In this document: piece after piece, positions 28,235-42,574 of the stretch
Layout of the letters: each line of letters opens with the position of its first letter
Numbering within the stretch: the stretch's first letter is position 1
Program-made: the position numbers and the translations under genes
Notes under the pieces: generated by a model
What the model saw: the letters and a program-made list of their open reading frames with translations, nothing else
Told to the model about the DNA's origin: nothing
The model's database searches: none
Origin: Coptis chinensis
Lineage: Eukaryota > Streptophyta > Magnoliopsida > Ranunculales > Ranunculaceae
Reading direction: 5' to 3'
Length of the DNA stretch: 64,000 bases
Assembly (NCBI GenBank): GCA_015680905.1
Contig: CM027385.1
Location: forward strand, 81,985,501 to 82,049,500

Positions 28235-31200
28235 ATCTCCCCTCCAGAATAGTGAGGGGCTTCCTCCATGCAATTTCCAAATCAACGGAGGAGTGTCTTT
28301 GCCATTCCGAATAGCCAACAAACATCAAACTTACCTTTCGGTAAGACTTTGGTCATCATATTCGACCCGTTCTTGTCGGTATGGATCTTCTCGATACACA
28401 AATGCTTGTCCTCGAAAGTACTTCTCTAATCAAATGATAACGCGTGTATGTGCTTGGACCTAGAATGAAAACTTCGGATTCTTGCTCAAGTGGATGGCGC
28501 TCGACCGTCACATAGAACTACAAACTGTTTTACTCGCTTTAGCCCTAGTTAGTCGAAGAACCTCTTCATCCATAGCAACTCTTTGCAACACTTTCGATGG
28601 CGCAATATACTTAAACTTCGTAGTGGAGAGGGCAACACACTTTTGCAACTTAGATTGCCAAGAAACCGCTCCCCCGCAAAAGTAACCGGATAACCGGAGG
28701 TGGACTTCATCGAAGTCAACATCACCGCCATATGCATCGATTAAGCCCTTCAAGTAAGGGCTTACTTCCACCAAAGCACAAACAGGATTTGGAAGTGCCT
28801 TTGAGATATCTCAATATCCACTTAACACCTTCTCAATGTTCTTTACCGGATTTGATGTAAATCGCTTACAACCCCAACGGCGAAAAGCAATATTCGGTCT
28901 AGTACACACCATGGCATACATCAAACCGCCCATCTGCGGATGCATAAGGAATCTTTTCCATCCGACTCTGCTCATGCTCACCCTTAGGACACATCTCTTT
29001 GGTCATGCGGAACCGCCACCAAGCGGATAACCGGGATAAGCTTCGCTTGATCCATGTTGAATCTCTTCAACACCTTCTCCGATGTAGCTTTCTTGAAAGC
29101 CACAACTTCCCACTCTTTTCACGTCACGGTGATCCGCGATCCCAAGTATCTGCTTTGCTTGACCCAAATCCTTCATCTCAAAGGACTTACTCAAGTCTTT
29201 CTTCACTTGGATATCTTGTTGATGTTTGGGCCAACTATCAACATATCATCCACACATACAATAGAATAAAGATATGAAATCCCCATCCGGAAATCTCTGA
29301 ACAAACACACAATGATGGCCGGACTTCTTGTATCCTTGCTTACGCCATAAAGGAATCAAACTTTATGTACCACTTTGTCTCCGGTGCTTGCTTCAACCCA
29401 TACAAACTCTTTTATCGGCTTGCATACTAGGTGCTCCTTGCCTTTGACCTCAAACCCTCCGGCTGGTCTATGTAGACATCTTCTTCAAGGTCTCCATGAA
29501 GAAAAGTTTATCTTAACATCTAGCTGCTCAACCTCTAGGTTCATACTTGCGGCCATACCCAATACCACCCGGATAGAAGTCATCTTCACTCACGGAGAGA
29601 AAATCTCATCAAAGTCAATTCCTTTCCTTTGACCAAATCCTTCACAACAAAAGGCGAAGCTTTGTGCCTTGGGTGAGGATTGTTCTCATCATGCTTGACT
29701 TTGTATATCCACTTATTCTTGAGAACTTTTCTCCCCGGGTTTCTCAACTAACTTCATAAGTGTGATTCTTATGCAAAGAATCCATCTCGTCATGCATGGC
29801 CTTCAACCACTTTTCTTTGTGCGTACGCTCAAATGCCTCTTGATAGTACATAGGTTCTCCACCATCCGATAAGTAGCACGTAGGTATGTGGTGGATACCT
29901 GGTTGAAGCTAGTCTCTCTGTCGGACCTCCTTGCCCCATCTGGCCGGTGCCGGGGAGTATGCACTTCGCTTGCTTTCGGTGGTGGTTCATGCATCTCATC
30001 GCATCTTCTATACCAATAGGTTCTATCCCATCATGAGCAATAGGATTCTCATCATGAGCTTCAAACTCATGGTTCTCTGCATTCTCAATGCCTTCCGCGC
30101 GTTCCACGGTAGGAACTTCGTTCTCAATCAACAAGATCATTGGTGAAGGCGCAGAGCTTCTCACCCTCCTCAAAGTCCGCTATGGTTTGGTCTTCTAAGA
30201 ACACAACATCTCGACTTCGGATTACCTTCTTGTTAATCGGATCATAGAGTTTGTAACCAAACTTTTCATCTCCATAACCCGGAAAAATGCCTTTGCTTGG
30301 CTTTGTCATCAAGCTTGGATCTCATCCTTCTAATATGCACAAATGCCCCGCACCCAAATACCCTCAAGTATCCATAATCAACATCTCTGCCTGACCATAC
30401 TCTCTCTGGATAATCACTATTCAGAGGCTTTGCCGGCGACAAGTTGATCACATGCACGGCTGTACGCATTGCTTCTACCCAGTAGCTTCTAGGTAGCTTA
30501 GAGTGAGATAGCATGCATCTCATCCTCTCTACAATGGTACGGTTCATTCTCTCTGCTATTCCATTATGTTACGGTGTCTTGGGAACGGTCTGCTCATGAT
30601 GAATCCCATGACTCTGGCAATACTCTTCAAATGGCCCAATGTACTCACCCTCATTATCTGAGCGAATACATTTCAACAACTTCCCAGTCTCTCTTTCCAC
30701 CATGCTGTGGAATTTCTCAAACACACCAAGTACTTCATCCTTGGTCTTCGGACTATAGGCCCATATCTTTCTTGGCGTCATCAATGAATGTCAAAAGTGG
30801 AAACTCCCCAGGTGGGACTTCACTCTCATAGGACCACATAAGTTCCGTGCACTAGCTCAAGGACGGTGTCCTTTTTGTGAGATCGGAATCTTTGGAAAGA
30901 CACCACCTGTCTTTGCTTCCTACCAAACAATGAGTACATGTATTTAAATGTGTACCTTTGATGTCCGGCAAGGCCTTTTGCTTAGCAAGAACTTCCATCC
31001 CTTTTATGCCCATGTGACCGCGGTCTCTTGTGCCACCCGTTCGGATGAAGCTTCTTCTTACGCGTTTAAACGCTTTACACAAACTAGCCTGTGTTTTGTA
31101 AAGAGAGCAAGTTTTTTCTTCCTCTCAGCTGCTACAATGGAACCTCTGCTTTCGGTTTCCATACCCGTTACCAAACGAGTTTACAAAGCCATCGTCATCT

Positions 31201-32445
31201 AATTTCCCATCCGAAATTAGGCTTAACCGTATGTCGGGGGATATGTCTTACATCCTTGAGTGTCGAGGTGTAGCCGACATTGGTTTCTACATGAACATCT
31301 CCAATGCCTATAATCTTGAGACTCCACTTTTACCCATCCTTACTTCACCATATTCACCATACGGTTTGTAGGTAGTGAAGAATCCCTGTCGCGGTGTGGC
31401 GTGATAGGATGCTCCCCAGTATCTATCACCCACTCAGATCGACATGAGGTACTAAGGCAAAGACACACCACAATCGACACAATTCCCACTGGGTCATTGA
31501 CTAGTGCGGTAGTATCTCTGCCTGTTTCCGTTCCTCTCGCACCATGTCTTCATGTACACGGTTATTCTTCTCATCCCTCTTCGATTGTTTACGCGACTCA
31601 TATCCGAAGTGGCCTTTGGTGGCACAATAGTAACATTGTCTCTCCGCCTTAGGAGTTCTAGCTTCACCCCTAGATTTATTTCATCATCACCTCTAGAACG
31701 AGATGGTTTTCGTTTTGACCTCTCCCCGTTTCTCGTGAAAAGGATCTCCGAGTGAGAAGAGCTGCTTCTTGCACTCCTTCTAGTCTCCTCATTCAACAAA
31801 GGCGTGGTAGCCATCTCCATGGTAACAATTCCATCCTTGTCTGCTCCATGTAGAAAACTGCTAATGTCTCCCAACTTTCGGGTAGAGAGCCTAATAGAAA
31901 CAAAGCCTCAACTTTGTCTCCCAAATTGATCTTCATCAAATGCATCGATTGATGATATTACGTACTTCATTAAGATGCTCGGACATTGAAGAACCTTCTT
32001 GGTGCTTCGTAATGCGCAAACTTCTTAACGACTAGCACTTTGTTTCCACCCGACTTCCTCTCATAAAGGTCTTCGAGTTTCTTCCATAGATCAAGGTTTT
32101 GTAGTCTCTTGGGCCACATGGTGAAAGACAATCGCCGTCAATCCACCATCCGAATGTATCCAATCGGCTTTTACGTCAAGCTTTTTCCACTTTCGGCCTC
32201 ATCATCGGTCTTTTTTCGGTTTTACTCCCTCATTCTCAATGGGAAGTGTCAAGTCCTTGCAGTTATAGCAAGTCTTCCATCTTGGCTTTCCGGATGGTGT
32301 AGTTCTTCCTATTCGGACTCATCATCACGAAAGTGTTCACGGAATGGTCCATCTCTACAAGTTATTTAACCTCAAATCTTCTCTCGGAATTTACGTCAAA
32401 CACCTTCCCGACCAAGATTTGGATAACACCCCAGGCTATTCTAAC
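28235..32445 (-). pseudogene. Copia gag-pol polyprotein, many frame breaks
   Basis: No long frame survives, but the domains are recognisable on the minus strand. A gag zinc knuckle (CYYCATKGHFGYE) is at 31,638-31,597. The integrase core is at 30,784-30,569 (RSDNEGEY, then CQSHGIHHEQTVP), and its continuation at 30,547-30,266 reads MNRTIVERMRCML then PERVWSG. Reverse transcriptase signals are MKKDLSKSFEMKDLGQAKQI at 29,206 and VDDMLIVG at about 29,251-29,228. RNase H is at 28,774-28,508 (GGAVSWQSKLQKCVALSTT). Despite this damage the LTRs and target site are well kept, which is unusual (see findings). Confidence 0.85.
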
Positions 32446-32462
32446 CAAGGCTCGATACCACT
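32446..32462 (-). other. Copia primer-binding site
   Basis: Directly inside the 5' LTR the element strand reads TGGTATCGAGCC, close to the TGGTATCAGAGC primer site that pairs with the 3' end of initiator tRNA-Met, the usual copia primer. One or two bases differ. Confidence 0.7.
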
Positions 32463-33115
32463 TGTTGGGGATTATATCAATACCAATCGATTCCCCACTA
32501 CCACGGATAACTTGTATTTGAACACAATTCAACTCCGGACAAAATCTAAATATCAACTACAACCTATACTAACATGCCCAACTCGCTAAAACAACTATCA
32601 ACAACAAATAATAATGTAAAGCGCGGTAAAAGCAAAACCACAACACAAAGATTTACCGTGGTTCGCCAATGATGCCTACTTCCACAAGAGCCGATTCTTA
32701 ATAAAGTGGGAAGGAAGATTACAATCTCTCCTTACGATCTCTCACCTTACTAGATCACTCTTATCTCTTTACAAGGTTATATCTCTGAAAGGTTCTCTCT
32801 TTGTTTTAGTCTGGATTCCAATCCTTCTGACTTGTTTGGTTGGTTTTCCAAAACCTTGATTTTGGTTTTTATCTCCAAAAACCAAATTCGCGGGTACTGT
32901 AGCAAAGGCCCACGAAATTAGACTGGCCTTGAAGCCGCCCTCATTGGCCTTGGCGGCCAATGTATCTTGGAGACTGAAGCTGGTCCCTCTATTCTATTGG
33001 AACTGGCGAAGTCAGCCTCATCCGAGCGCTGGCGCCCCTCGACATTTCCAACGCCGAATTCGCCCGTTTCTCTCCAGCTCTGTTTTCTCTCCTCGTGTGA
33101 GGGATAACTCCAACA
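32463..33115 (-). repeat. 5' LTR of the copia element
   Basis: 653 bp, TG...CA. Upstream of the coding region on the minus strand. The LTR differs from its partner mostly in short patches such as 'cagtctctcacc' against 'cgatctctcacc'. Confidence 0.9.
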
Positions 33116-33165
33116 CTCTAAACACAGACAAACACCACATTCCACTAGTCCACTGTATACTCATT

Positions 33166-33881
<716 letters not shown>

Positions 33882-35562
33882 TTATAAGTTACCAATAACA
33901 AAAAGTAATGCTCTGGAACTTGGGACTAATGGAAGTACCTCTTTATTTCTTTTTCTTTTTTTAATCATATATATTATAATCCAAAGGTTACAAGAAATAT
34001 ATATATATATATATATTCCAAAGGTTACAAGAAATCTATCACTGTTCAGAATGTTCCATAGCCATGGTGGCAGGTTTTCAACCCATTCTGTGAAAACAGG
34101 ATTAGATCTACCATGCGCTGCAAATATGTGGGCAACTTTATTTCCAGTTCTGTTCACCCATTTTGTACAGTATCTATCTACAGTAGTTAACAGTTCTAAA
34201 GCATCTAAAAGTAGTAGTTGAGAAGACCATGATATGTTAGTATTCTTCTTTTCCAAAAAAGTGCTGACAATTTGGGAGTAAGTCAGTTTCCACTAGGGGT
34301 GTCTCTTTTTGTCGAATTTTCGATTTTTTTTTTAAATCCGACCCGAAATTGGTCTGGCTCTGGGTGTAGTTTTCATTGGCCGATTTTCTGATTTTCCGAT
34401 TTTCGAAAATTCCGAAAAAAAATTTGGATCGGATTCAGATATAACTCTAAAAACCGATTCGATCCGATATCCAATCCGAAAGTTCCGATATATAGCCGAT
34501 CCAAAATTTCCGGTATTATTGCCAATTTATTCCAAAAATATGTACTTCTCTCACTATCCACTTGATTAGATCTCGACCATTCATTCATTCATTTTATAGT
34601 TTTTTACTTCCAAAAACAAAACAAAAACATAACCTAGCCGCTACTTCCCCACTTGAATTGGATCACTCCACTGTCATTACACCGTCTGGCATAACAACAA
34701 TGATATGAAAAAAATGTCATTGAGTCATACAATGACTTCCAGACCAATCCAAAAGCCAAATTCCAATAGATAAAATGTTATGTAAAGCTACTTAAAGTTC
34801 AAGACCAGAATCTATTATTCATGCAGACACTTCACGCTTCAATTTTCACACACGAAAAAAGATTGAAACATTACAAATACCCAGACCTCAACAGAATGCA
34901 ATGCTTGCTGTTGGTGGCTGCAGGTTTTTTTTCTCATTTTTTTCTTGGATCACTTGTTTGAATGAAAATGGATTTTCTTAGTAAACAAGTGTGTACTGCT
35001 GTTGGTACATTGGTGTTGTGGACATGGTTTTCTCTCCCTACAATGAATATTGGCATATGATATTCCAAAAATAATTGAAAGTAAAGAGATCTTTGAAAAT
35101 TTACCAAGTATTCTGAAATTTCCGAGTTATTCCGAAATTTTCGAAAGTTCTGAAATTAGAAATATATTTTGAATCTGAAAAAAAATTGGATTGGATTTGG
35201 CTAGCATATTAGGTTCCGAAAAAAATTCGGAAAAATTCCGAAAGAGGTTGATCCGATCCGATCCGATCCGAAGTCACCCCTAGTTTCCACTTCCAAATTC
35301 TGTACGTTAAACTTTAAGCTCCATTTGATGCCTTGGAGCACTCCTCTGCATTATGCTTCTTCTGAGTTGCTATCTCTCCCATATTTTGTTCCTGCAAGCA
35401 AAAAACGTCTATTAGAATCCCTTAGAACAATCCCATAGCATGAGTCTCGTCCTTGTATGTACGATGCATCAGTGTTTAAGTTGACATGATTAATGGTAGG
35501 CGGTCTCCAGTGCATTTCTTTCTTGGGATTCAATTGTGGTTCCTGCACGTTTGGTTCTCAGT
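33882..35562 (-). pseudogene. RNase H domain of a retroelement, split by a hAT-like element
   Basis: On the minus strand, 35,562-35,283 encodes an RNase H start (NLNTDASYIQGRDSCYGIVL then SNSEEA, with one stop, then WSLKFNVQNLEVET). After the hAT-like element the frame resumes at 34,285 (SQIVSTFLEKKNT then RTGNKVAHIFAAHGR and NLPPWLWNILNSD) with a 1-base shift. NTDAS and the EVET(D) region are the catalytic neighbourhood of RVT_3-type RNase H domains found at the C-terminus of plant L1 ORF2. It is a 5'-truncated LINE remnant, or less likely a host RNase H-like gene fragment. Confidence 0.72.
34294..35282. mobile_element. hAT-like element, 989 bp, complete
   Basis: The ends TAGGGGTGTC and GACACCCCTA-type (right end GTCACCCCTA) are flanked by a perfect 8-bp duplication GTTTCCAC (34,286-34,293 and 35,283-35,290). 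Subterminal regions are packed with 'ccgat', 'ttccgaaa' and 'gatccgatccgatccgat' words. No transposase. Relatives are at 17,555 and 43,443. Confidence 0.88.
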
Positions 35563-35988
35563 GGAATCAAAAAAATATTTAACAAGCATAGAAATTTTGA
35601 AAAAGTTTTGTGCTCTTTTTTTATGAAAAACAATGTATCTTTCCAACCAAATTTTCCAGTACAAATACAAACAAAATTTTGTCCAAAGTACATTTTACCT
35701 TAAAAAAGTGGATCCAAACATCCAAAAGTCCAATTGGCACAATCAGTCACTTTTATGCACCTATTAATGACACTAGTAATTAGCACGTTTGCATCTTAAT
35801 TACATTTTTTTTTTTTTTTATTGATTTTTTTGTGATAGGCCCAACAAAAAACAAACATTGAAAAACAAATAGAAGTCATAGAGACTGAACTGAACAAACA
35901 GTTTTGTCCCAGAAAACAAAAATAGAAAGAACTGAACAAACAGTTTTGTCCCAGAAAAAAAAAATAGAAAAAAAAAAGTTTTTAGAAC
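35563..35988. repeat. 3' flank of the GST-C unit (outer part)
   Basis: The sequence 'ccttaaaaaagtggatccaaacatccaaaagtccaattgg' near 35,697 matches the GST-A and GST-E flanks. A T-run at 35,806-35,819 and a 60-bp near-duplicate ('gaacaaacagttttgtcccagaaaa' at about 35,890 and 35,933) follow. No gene. Confidence 0.5.
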
Positions 35989-36426
35989 CAAGGCCCAAAA
36001 TTTCGATATCGGTTCATATATCGGTGTACCCAAAAACCGAGATATATCGGATATATCGGATATATCGGATATCTCGGTTTTTTTGGTGACTAATCTAAAG
36101 TTTCTAAAATATCGGATATCTCACCGATATATCTCGGATATCTCGCCGATATATATCGGATATATCTCGGATATATCGGATATTTCGGAAATTTCAATAT
36201 TAAATTATTAAAAATTGGTCAAAAAGTCAACCGATATATATCGATTATCTCGGAAATATCGATTATCTCGGCGATATAAACTTTCATATCGGAAATTCCG
36301 ATATATCTCGGAAAAAATGGGGTTCAATATTCGGTGGATATATATCGCAAATATCGATCTCGGTGTACCAATTTACCGAGATATATCGGCGAGATATCGG
36401 ATATCTCGGCGATATTTTGGGCCATG
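35989..36426. mobile_element. hAT-like element built of ATATATCGG repeats, 438 bp
   Basis: Termini CAAGGCCCAAAAT and ATTTTGGGCCATG are inverted, and an exact 8-bp duplication TTTAGAAC flanks them (35,981-35,988 and 36,427-36,434). The interior is almost wholly made of 'atatatcgg', 'atatctcgg' and 'cgatatatc' words in both orientations, a dense array of short repeats that can fold on itself. No coding capacity. Confidence 0.85.
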
Positions 36427-36885
36427 TTTAGAACTGATTTCTTTGTTTGACCAGCTTAGATGGCTACATGCCACATGTGTCAAAAAATGAGCACTTGTTG
36501 ATAAGAGAGACAGCTCAATTGTAGTAGATGGCAGTGCTACTATCTCTACTATTTATTCTACTATTTATAACAGATTGAACTGTCTCTCAGTTCTGCCTTT
36601 ACATAATTTCACGACGCCTGTTTATTTGAGCTGAGCCAGTTTTTTTTTTTTTTTCTGTTGGGCCACCACAAACAAAATATAAGAGAGAACAACACCGTTA
36701 CCATCCATATTTAGAGATTTATGTAGAGAACTTCCATAGTTAATTGGTTTATTCTAGTTCTAGAAAATTCAATCATCTTTTTCATATTCAAAGTAACTAA
36801 GTGAACCATATGGCACCACTTCATCACAGTACGACATCATTTTCATTGGGAATGCAATGTTAATATAAGCTAATAGAGCTAATTC

Positions 36886-37580
36886 TAGGGGGTAAAAATG
36901 GGGGCGGGCCCCCAAATTCCTTATATGATATGAGGGTCGGGCCTGTGAGAGGCTAACACTTGAATTATACAGCCCTTGCCTCTCACCTCAGCCCCTTAAA
37001 ATCAGAAGTGGGCCCGAGGGGCGGCCCATGTGGGCCGGCATCTGAACTTGTCAATTATTCAAAACTCTTAAATACAACTTGTTTTAGAACTTCATTAACA
37101 TATTTGGTTTTTATCGATTTCATTAACTAATTAACATATTCATTACAAAAATTTTAAAACCTATCAAATTTCATTAACATATCTGATAATAATATATAAA
37201 TATATTCTATGGGATAGAGATATATCCATATAATACAGTATCCTCATAGAATATATTCACATATTCTAACAATATATTCATTACTGAGAAAGAACCTCCA
37301 TCAGGACATTATCGCATAACCAAGGGTATTATCGTAATTTTGTTTAGAAAATCTAAATATCAATGAGGGGCCTTAATACGGGCTTTGTGAGGGGCTTTAG
37401 AGGATCGCCGGTGGGGCACCCTCATGTTTCATATCTAGGCCCTTACCCTCCCCCCAAAACATGAGGGTCGGGCCGCCCCGCCCTCAAATTGCATCGGGCT
37501 TAAATTTGAGGGCTTTTTTTGTCTATGAGCCGGGTCGGGTCGGGCGGGCCAAGGGCTTGAGGGCCGTTTTTACACCCCTG
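36886..37580. mobile_element. hAT-like element 3' of GST-C, 695 bp
   Basis: Ends TAGGGGGTAAAAA and TTTTTACACCCCTG. Flanks GCTAATTC (36,878-36,885) and CCTAATTC (37,581-37,588) match at 7 of 8 bases. GST-A and GST-E flanks have the related uninterrupted text 'gagaactacttcttac', an empty site. GC-rich ends ('gggccggcccg') relate it to the element in the GST-A intron. Confidence 0.8.
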
Positions 37581-37847
37581 CCTAATTCTTACTGAAAAAA
37601 CACATGAATTAGAGAACAGACCACAACTCCACAAATTTACAATAAACAATATTTTAGAAAAACATGATATGCTTACATATAACTCTTGATTGGCAACACA
37701 ATGTTACCCATTAGGCCATCAGTCCATCACAACTCAAAAGATCGCCTACTCTTTTTTATTACAGAAAATACTTAAGCATAGAACCAAAACTCAAAACAAA
37801 GACAAACACCACATTCCACTACTCAACTGTATGATTGTATGCTCATT

Positions 37848-38729
<882 letters not shown>

Positions 38730-41640
38730 AAATTTCGTCGAGTGGAAGTTTGGGACCGACACTTGGTATTTTGACTTATCGGAAATATTGCTTACCACTT
38801 AATTTTGACTCATAGATGTTGGTCAATGTTGACTAAGATTCAGATGGCACCGAGAGAGATTTCATAGGTGCGCGAGTCACATACCTGTCAATCTCTGTCT
38901 TTAGGTGAAGACTTCGGGAAATTTATGTGCTTTCTACGTCCATCAATCCATCATCCATGGCATCAGTAAAATTGACTCTCGGTAAAGTTTGCAGTCACAT
39001 GTCTGCTGGTATTATAGTCCTCATTATTGAGATTTTAAGCTCACTATGGCTCTTTAATAAACTTAAACGCATACGGCATTACGGCCATTGTGTCTATCAC
39101 TAGTAGCATAATACTTGGTTGTATAGTTGCCCGAAGCACTATCCGTGAATTGTACATGTTTAACACCCACAAGAATCGTGGATCTGTATGCTGTAAATGT
39201 TGAAGAAAATGATACCAATTAATTCCACTAAGATGGTTTGAATATCAACACTCTATATTCTAATCGAAAAAATTTAAGTTTTCATTACAACCGACAACCA
39301 CAAAATTAAGCTATTAAATTAATAATAATATATAAAACTTACGATAATGAGATACAAAATATAACGTGGTTCAGCTAATGATGTCTATTTTTACAAGAGA
39401 ATTTTTTTTTATAAGTGTGGGAAGAAATATTACAATCAATCTTCTCACGTCTCTCTAAATTTGTTAGATCTTTCTACAATAATATTTCCTTACAAGTTTT
39501 ATCTCTTTGTAAATATTTTTTCAATTTTTGTTGCTCTCAAAATTGGATTTCTCTATTGTATATCTTGTATGGCTTGAGGGTAAACAACCTTAACTTCATA
39601 TATATAGAACTATTAAATTTCAGTGTAAAATGAAATTTCGAATCATCTTTGTTTAACTGTGAAAAATCAAAATTTTATTTGTGCACGATACTGGGGCATG
39701 TCGGCATGCCCCCTTCTCTTCGGACATATTTGAAGGCCCAGCCCTTTGTGAACAAATCTACCAAGATTTCTTATGTCTCTACGGCACCGCTGACGTCAAG
39801 GCTTACTCAAGTTATAGAAGCGTGCACCCCTTAACCAAAGCTTATTCAAAGGCGTGCGCACCAGCACAACCAAATCAATTTCTCTTATTAACTCGATCGA
39901 TTAATATTTATACACCCACCCTTTTTAGTACTTACTCCACGATTTGTACTCCACACATTTGTCAAATCACACATATCCGTCCGCTTCACTCCTGCCCGAT
40001 CGAAAGTACCACTATATCACGACCATCTCTGGGCTTTTCATATACATAATTCATAGTCTCTTTTTGGGCATAAAAATCCTGTGTCATTCATGGCACATTC
40101 AATGAATACATTAGGTCATTTCCGCCACATTCAAAGAATACTCATCATATCACTAACGTGTCATTTATGGCACATTCAATTAATGCCCCGGTCATTCCGC
40201 CACATTCAGGAATATCCAACTCTATATTCCCGTATGCACTCGAAGGAATACAACTAACCTCAAGAGGCGAATGTCTTAGTTCCTCTCTAGTGGCGGTCCA
40301 AACAATTTGGTCATTCATCGTACGCGATCGATGAATATCCCTTTAAATCACTAACGAGTCATTTATAACACATTCAATAAATGCCCACCTATCACATGAC
40401 ATCACCAAATCATAACATCTCATTACCAAATCTGGGCGTTGAGAGTTTTAAAGGGTATGGCCTACGCGTTGAAAATATTATTGAATTGTATTGCGATATT
40501 CTTTTCAACAGAAAGAGAAAGTCTCTTGTTAAGTATTTCATTGTTCACGCGTTATTAATTTTCATGATGTCTAAGTGTCATAACGTCGTATATCATAAAA
40601 GAAAAATAGTAATAATGTAATTTCACATAGTAGTTAATACACGTACCCACTTATATAAAAATATAATCTTAGCCTAAAGCCAATCACACTAATAGCCCTA
40701 AACCTATCATAATAGACCTAATCCTAGCCATTAGTCAAAAGTCAAATTTGGCCAACCAGTAAAATGTCAACAGTCAAGCCCAATAATCAACAGTCTTAAA
40801 CCGGTGGTCATTCAAACAGGTCTTAACCCAAACCCATGCTTAAAACAGTTCAACCCATGGTCCTAACCCAACTAACCAAACAAAACCAAAGTATAGAATA
40901 GGCCCAAGCCCAAAAATCTAAAACCAACCTATTTACTCAACCCAACCCACTTAGAAACATAAGGACCAGCCCACATAAAATGAAAACTTGCCCAAAGGAA
41001 ACCAAAGATAATATTCCGGTCCAAGCCCAACTAAAAGAACTTTAGAACCTGGTCCACTTAAAGTCGTCTTCTTCCTCAACAGCCCACACCACCACCGAAT
41101 CAACCACCACCACTTTCACTCCCCATCACACCAAAATCGTTCGGTTTTACTCTCCCTAAAAAACCCAACCTTTTGCCATAACCAAAACCCAATTCCATCA
41201 CTCCTCAAAAATTCGATCTCGACGCCATTAACAACCATCTGAGAGACTTTAACAGTACCAAAACAACAACCAAACATGTATCCATCCCCCGACATCAACC
41301 GACAACCCATTCAACCAACCAAAACAAACGACAAGATAATAACATGCGAAACTCCATTAATTTCACGTAAACAATTTCGGCAATATTCAACCATTAAAGT
41401 AGAGTCAAGTAATTTTGAATTGTTATAAATATACTTTGTTCAATCAGTGCGCAGACAAATCGCAGACAAATTTTCTTTTGTTCAATTAGTGCGCAGACAT
41501 ATCGCAGACAATTTTTCAGAGCATGCATAGAACGACACATAATGAATATAACTTATCCACAATTAACCATTTTAATCCTAACACATTTTAATCCTAACAC
41601 AATTATATATAAATTAGTTTTTATATAAACAGAAAACCTT
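38730..41640. repeat. Upstream segment of GST-C, duplicated upstream of GST-D (copy S1)
   Basis: This segment recurs at 54,230-54,405 plus 59,113-61,998 with high identity. It contains a stub of GST-B at about 39,085-39,130. An LTR-like stretch is at about 39,230-40,040 ('aacgtggttcagctaatgatgtctatttttacaagag' echoes the copia LTR). Many 'cattcaatgaat' and 'ggcacattcaa' words lie at 40,080-40,400, and a 'cccaa'-rich part at 40,680-41,330. Open frames in it are not conserved between copies and are not genes. Confidence 0.85.
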
Positions 41641-41941
41641 TTGTTTCGAGAGAAAACCTTCAATACAAAGTTCCGTAAAAATAAAATCTACTTACCCTTG
41701 ATACGCTCTTGTTATCAGTAAATCTCCAGCAAGAAGCCTTCATTTTTGCTCAATGTGTAAATCTCTATTTTTCCTTTACGTGTAAAACTCTCTGTGTTAA
41801 AACTCTCCGTGTAAACTCCTCTATGTGTTCCATTTTTTTTTTTTTTTTAAAACCCCCGAAAACATGAAAGGAGGTTTATCCTCTTTACCTCCTATCTCTA
41901 ACTAATTTTTATCATTTTTATTTTATCTATTATCTATTGTA

Positions 41942-41978
<37 letters not shown>

Positions 41979-42009
41979 GTACTAGGAAAATATAAAATAC
42001 GGGGTGTTA
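41641..42009. repeat. Segment end with (TTA)n microsatellite
   Basis: No gene. A pure TTA/ATT run covers about 41,944-41,978 (12 units). A T-run lies at 41,829-41,848. Confidence 0.6.
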
Positions 42010-42572
42010 TAAGTATCCTCTCTTGCATCAAAAGTGACTAGGATGGACATGATCCTTTTCGCGTAATCAGGTGGCCATACATCCATAATCAGCCTTGTAT
42101 CCCATTGTTATGTAACTGGGTCAATGAAGTTGCATACCCGATCCAATATACACTCACTTGGTTTATCAATTAGAGGTAGCTCAATTGGTGTGTCTAGAAT
42201 CAAGTTATCTCGCTAGGCACGAATTGAAATGCCATCTCCCACCTGCCATCTCCTCCCCATTACAAGAAGGTTTCTCATATAGTGCATTGTCCTCCAAGTT
42301 GTTGACGCAGATGAACTTAGATGAGCGTGCATAAAATTTTGTCTCCTGAAGTACTTATCCTTCATTTGAGTTGCCCACATAGATTGAGGATTACATAATT
42401 CCCACGCCTTCTTTCCAAGCAAAGCTAAGTTTTGCATTTGAAGGTCTTTATTGCCCACACCCCCACAATACACCGGTGAACATGCTAGATCCTAAGAGAA
42501 ATAATGTATTTTCCTTTCTCCCGACTTTTGGGCCCAAAGAAAATTTCTTCTTATCTTATCCATCTCTTCAAT
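42010..42572 (-). pseudogene. LINE ORF2 fragment, region after the reverse transcriptase
   Basis: The minus strand encodes, with scattered stops, EEMDKIRRNFLWAQKSGERK at about 42,570-42,510, then GGVGNKDLQMQNLALLGKKA from about 42,468, then WRWQ-type sequence RRWQVGDGISIRA to 42,213 and a tail to about 42,010. This is the conserved stretch between reverse transcriptase and the zinc-binding region of plant L1 ORF2. It is not from the LINE at 20.5 kb, whose sequence differs. Confidence 0.8.
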
Positions 42573-42574
42573 AT

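Larger units (their letters stand above)
27570..33115 (-). mobile_element. Ty1/copia LTR retrotransposon, 5.5 kb, coding part degraded
   Basis: Two LTRs (27,570-28,234 and 32,463-33,115) both run TGTTGGGG...CCAACA. The element is flanked by a perfect 5-bp duplication CTCTA (27,565-27,569 and 33,116-33,120). It lies on the minus strand. Order on that strand: 5' LTR, primer site, gag with a CCHC knuckle, integrase, reverse transcriptase, RNase H, polypurine tract, 3' LTR. Integrase before reverse transcriptase is the copia order. It inserted in the 3' flank of the GST-E relic. Confidence 0.93.

Noticed and set aside
36215..36490. A 91-residue Tyr/Arg/Ser-rich frame
   Set aside because: It is the translation of ATATATCGG repeats in the hAT-like element.
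39415..40620. Small frames in S1 as genes
   Set aside because: The frames are not kept in copy S2, and the segment looks like old LTR and intergenic sequence.
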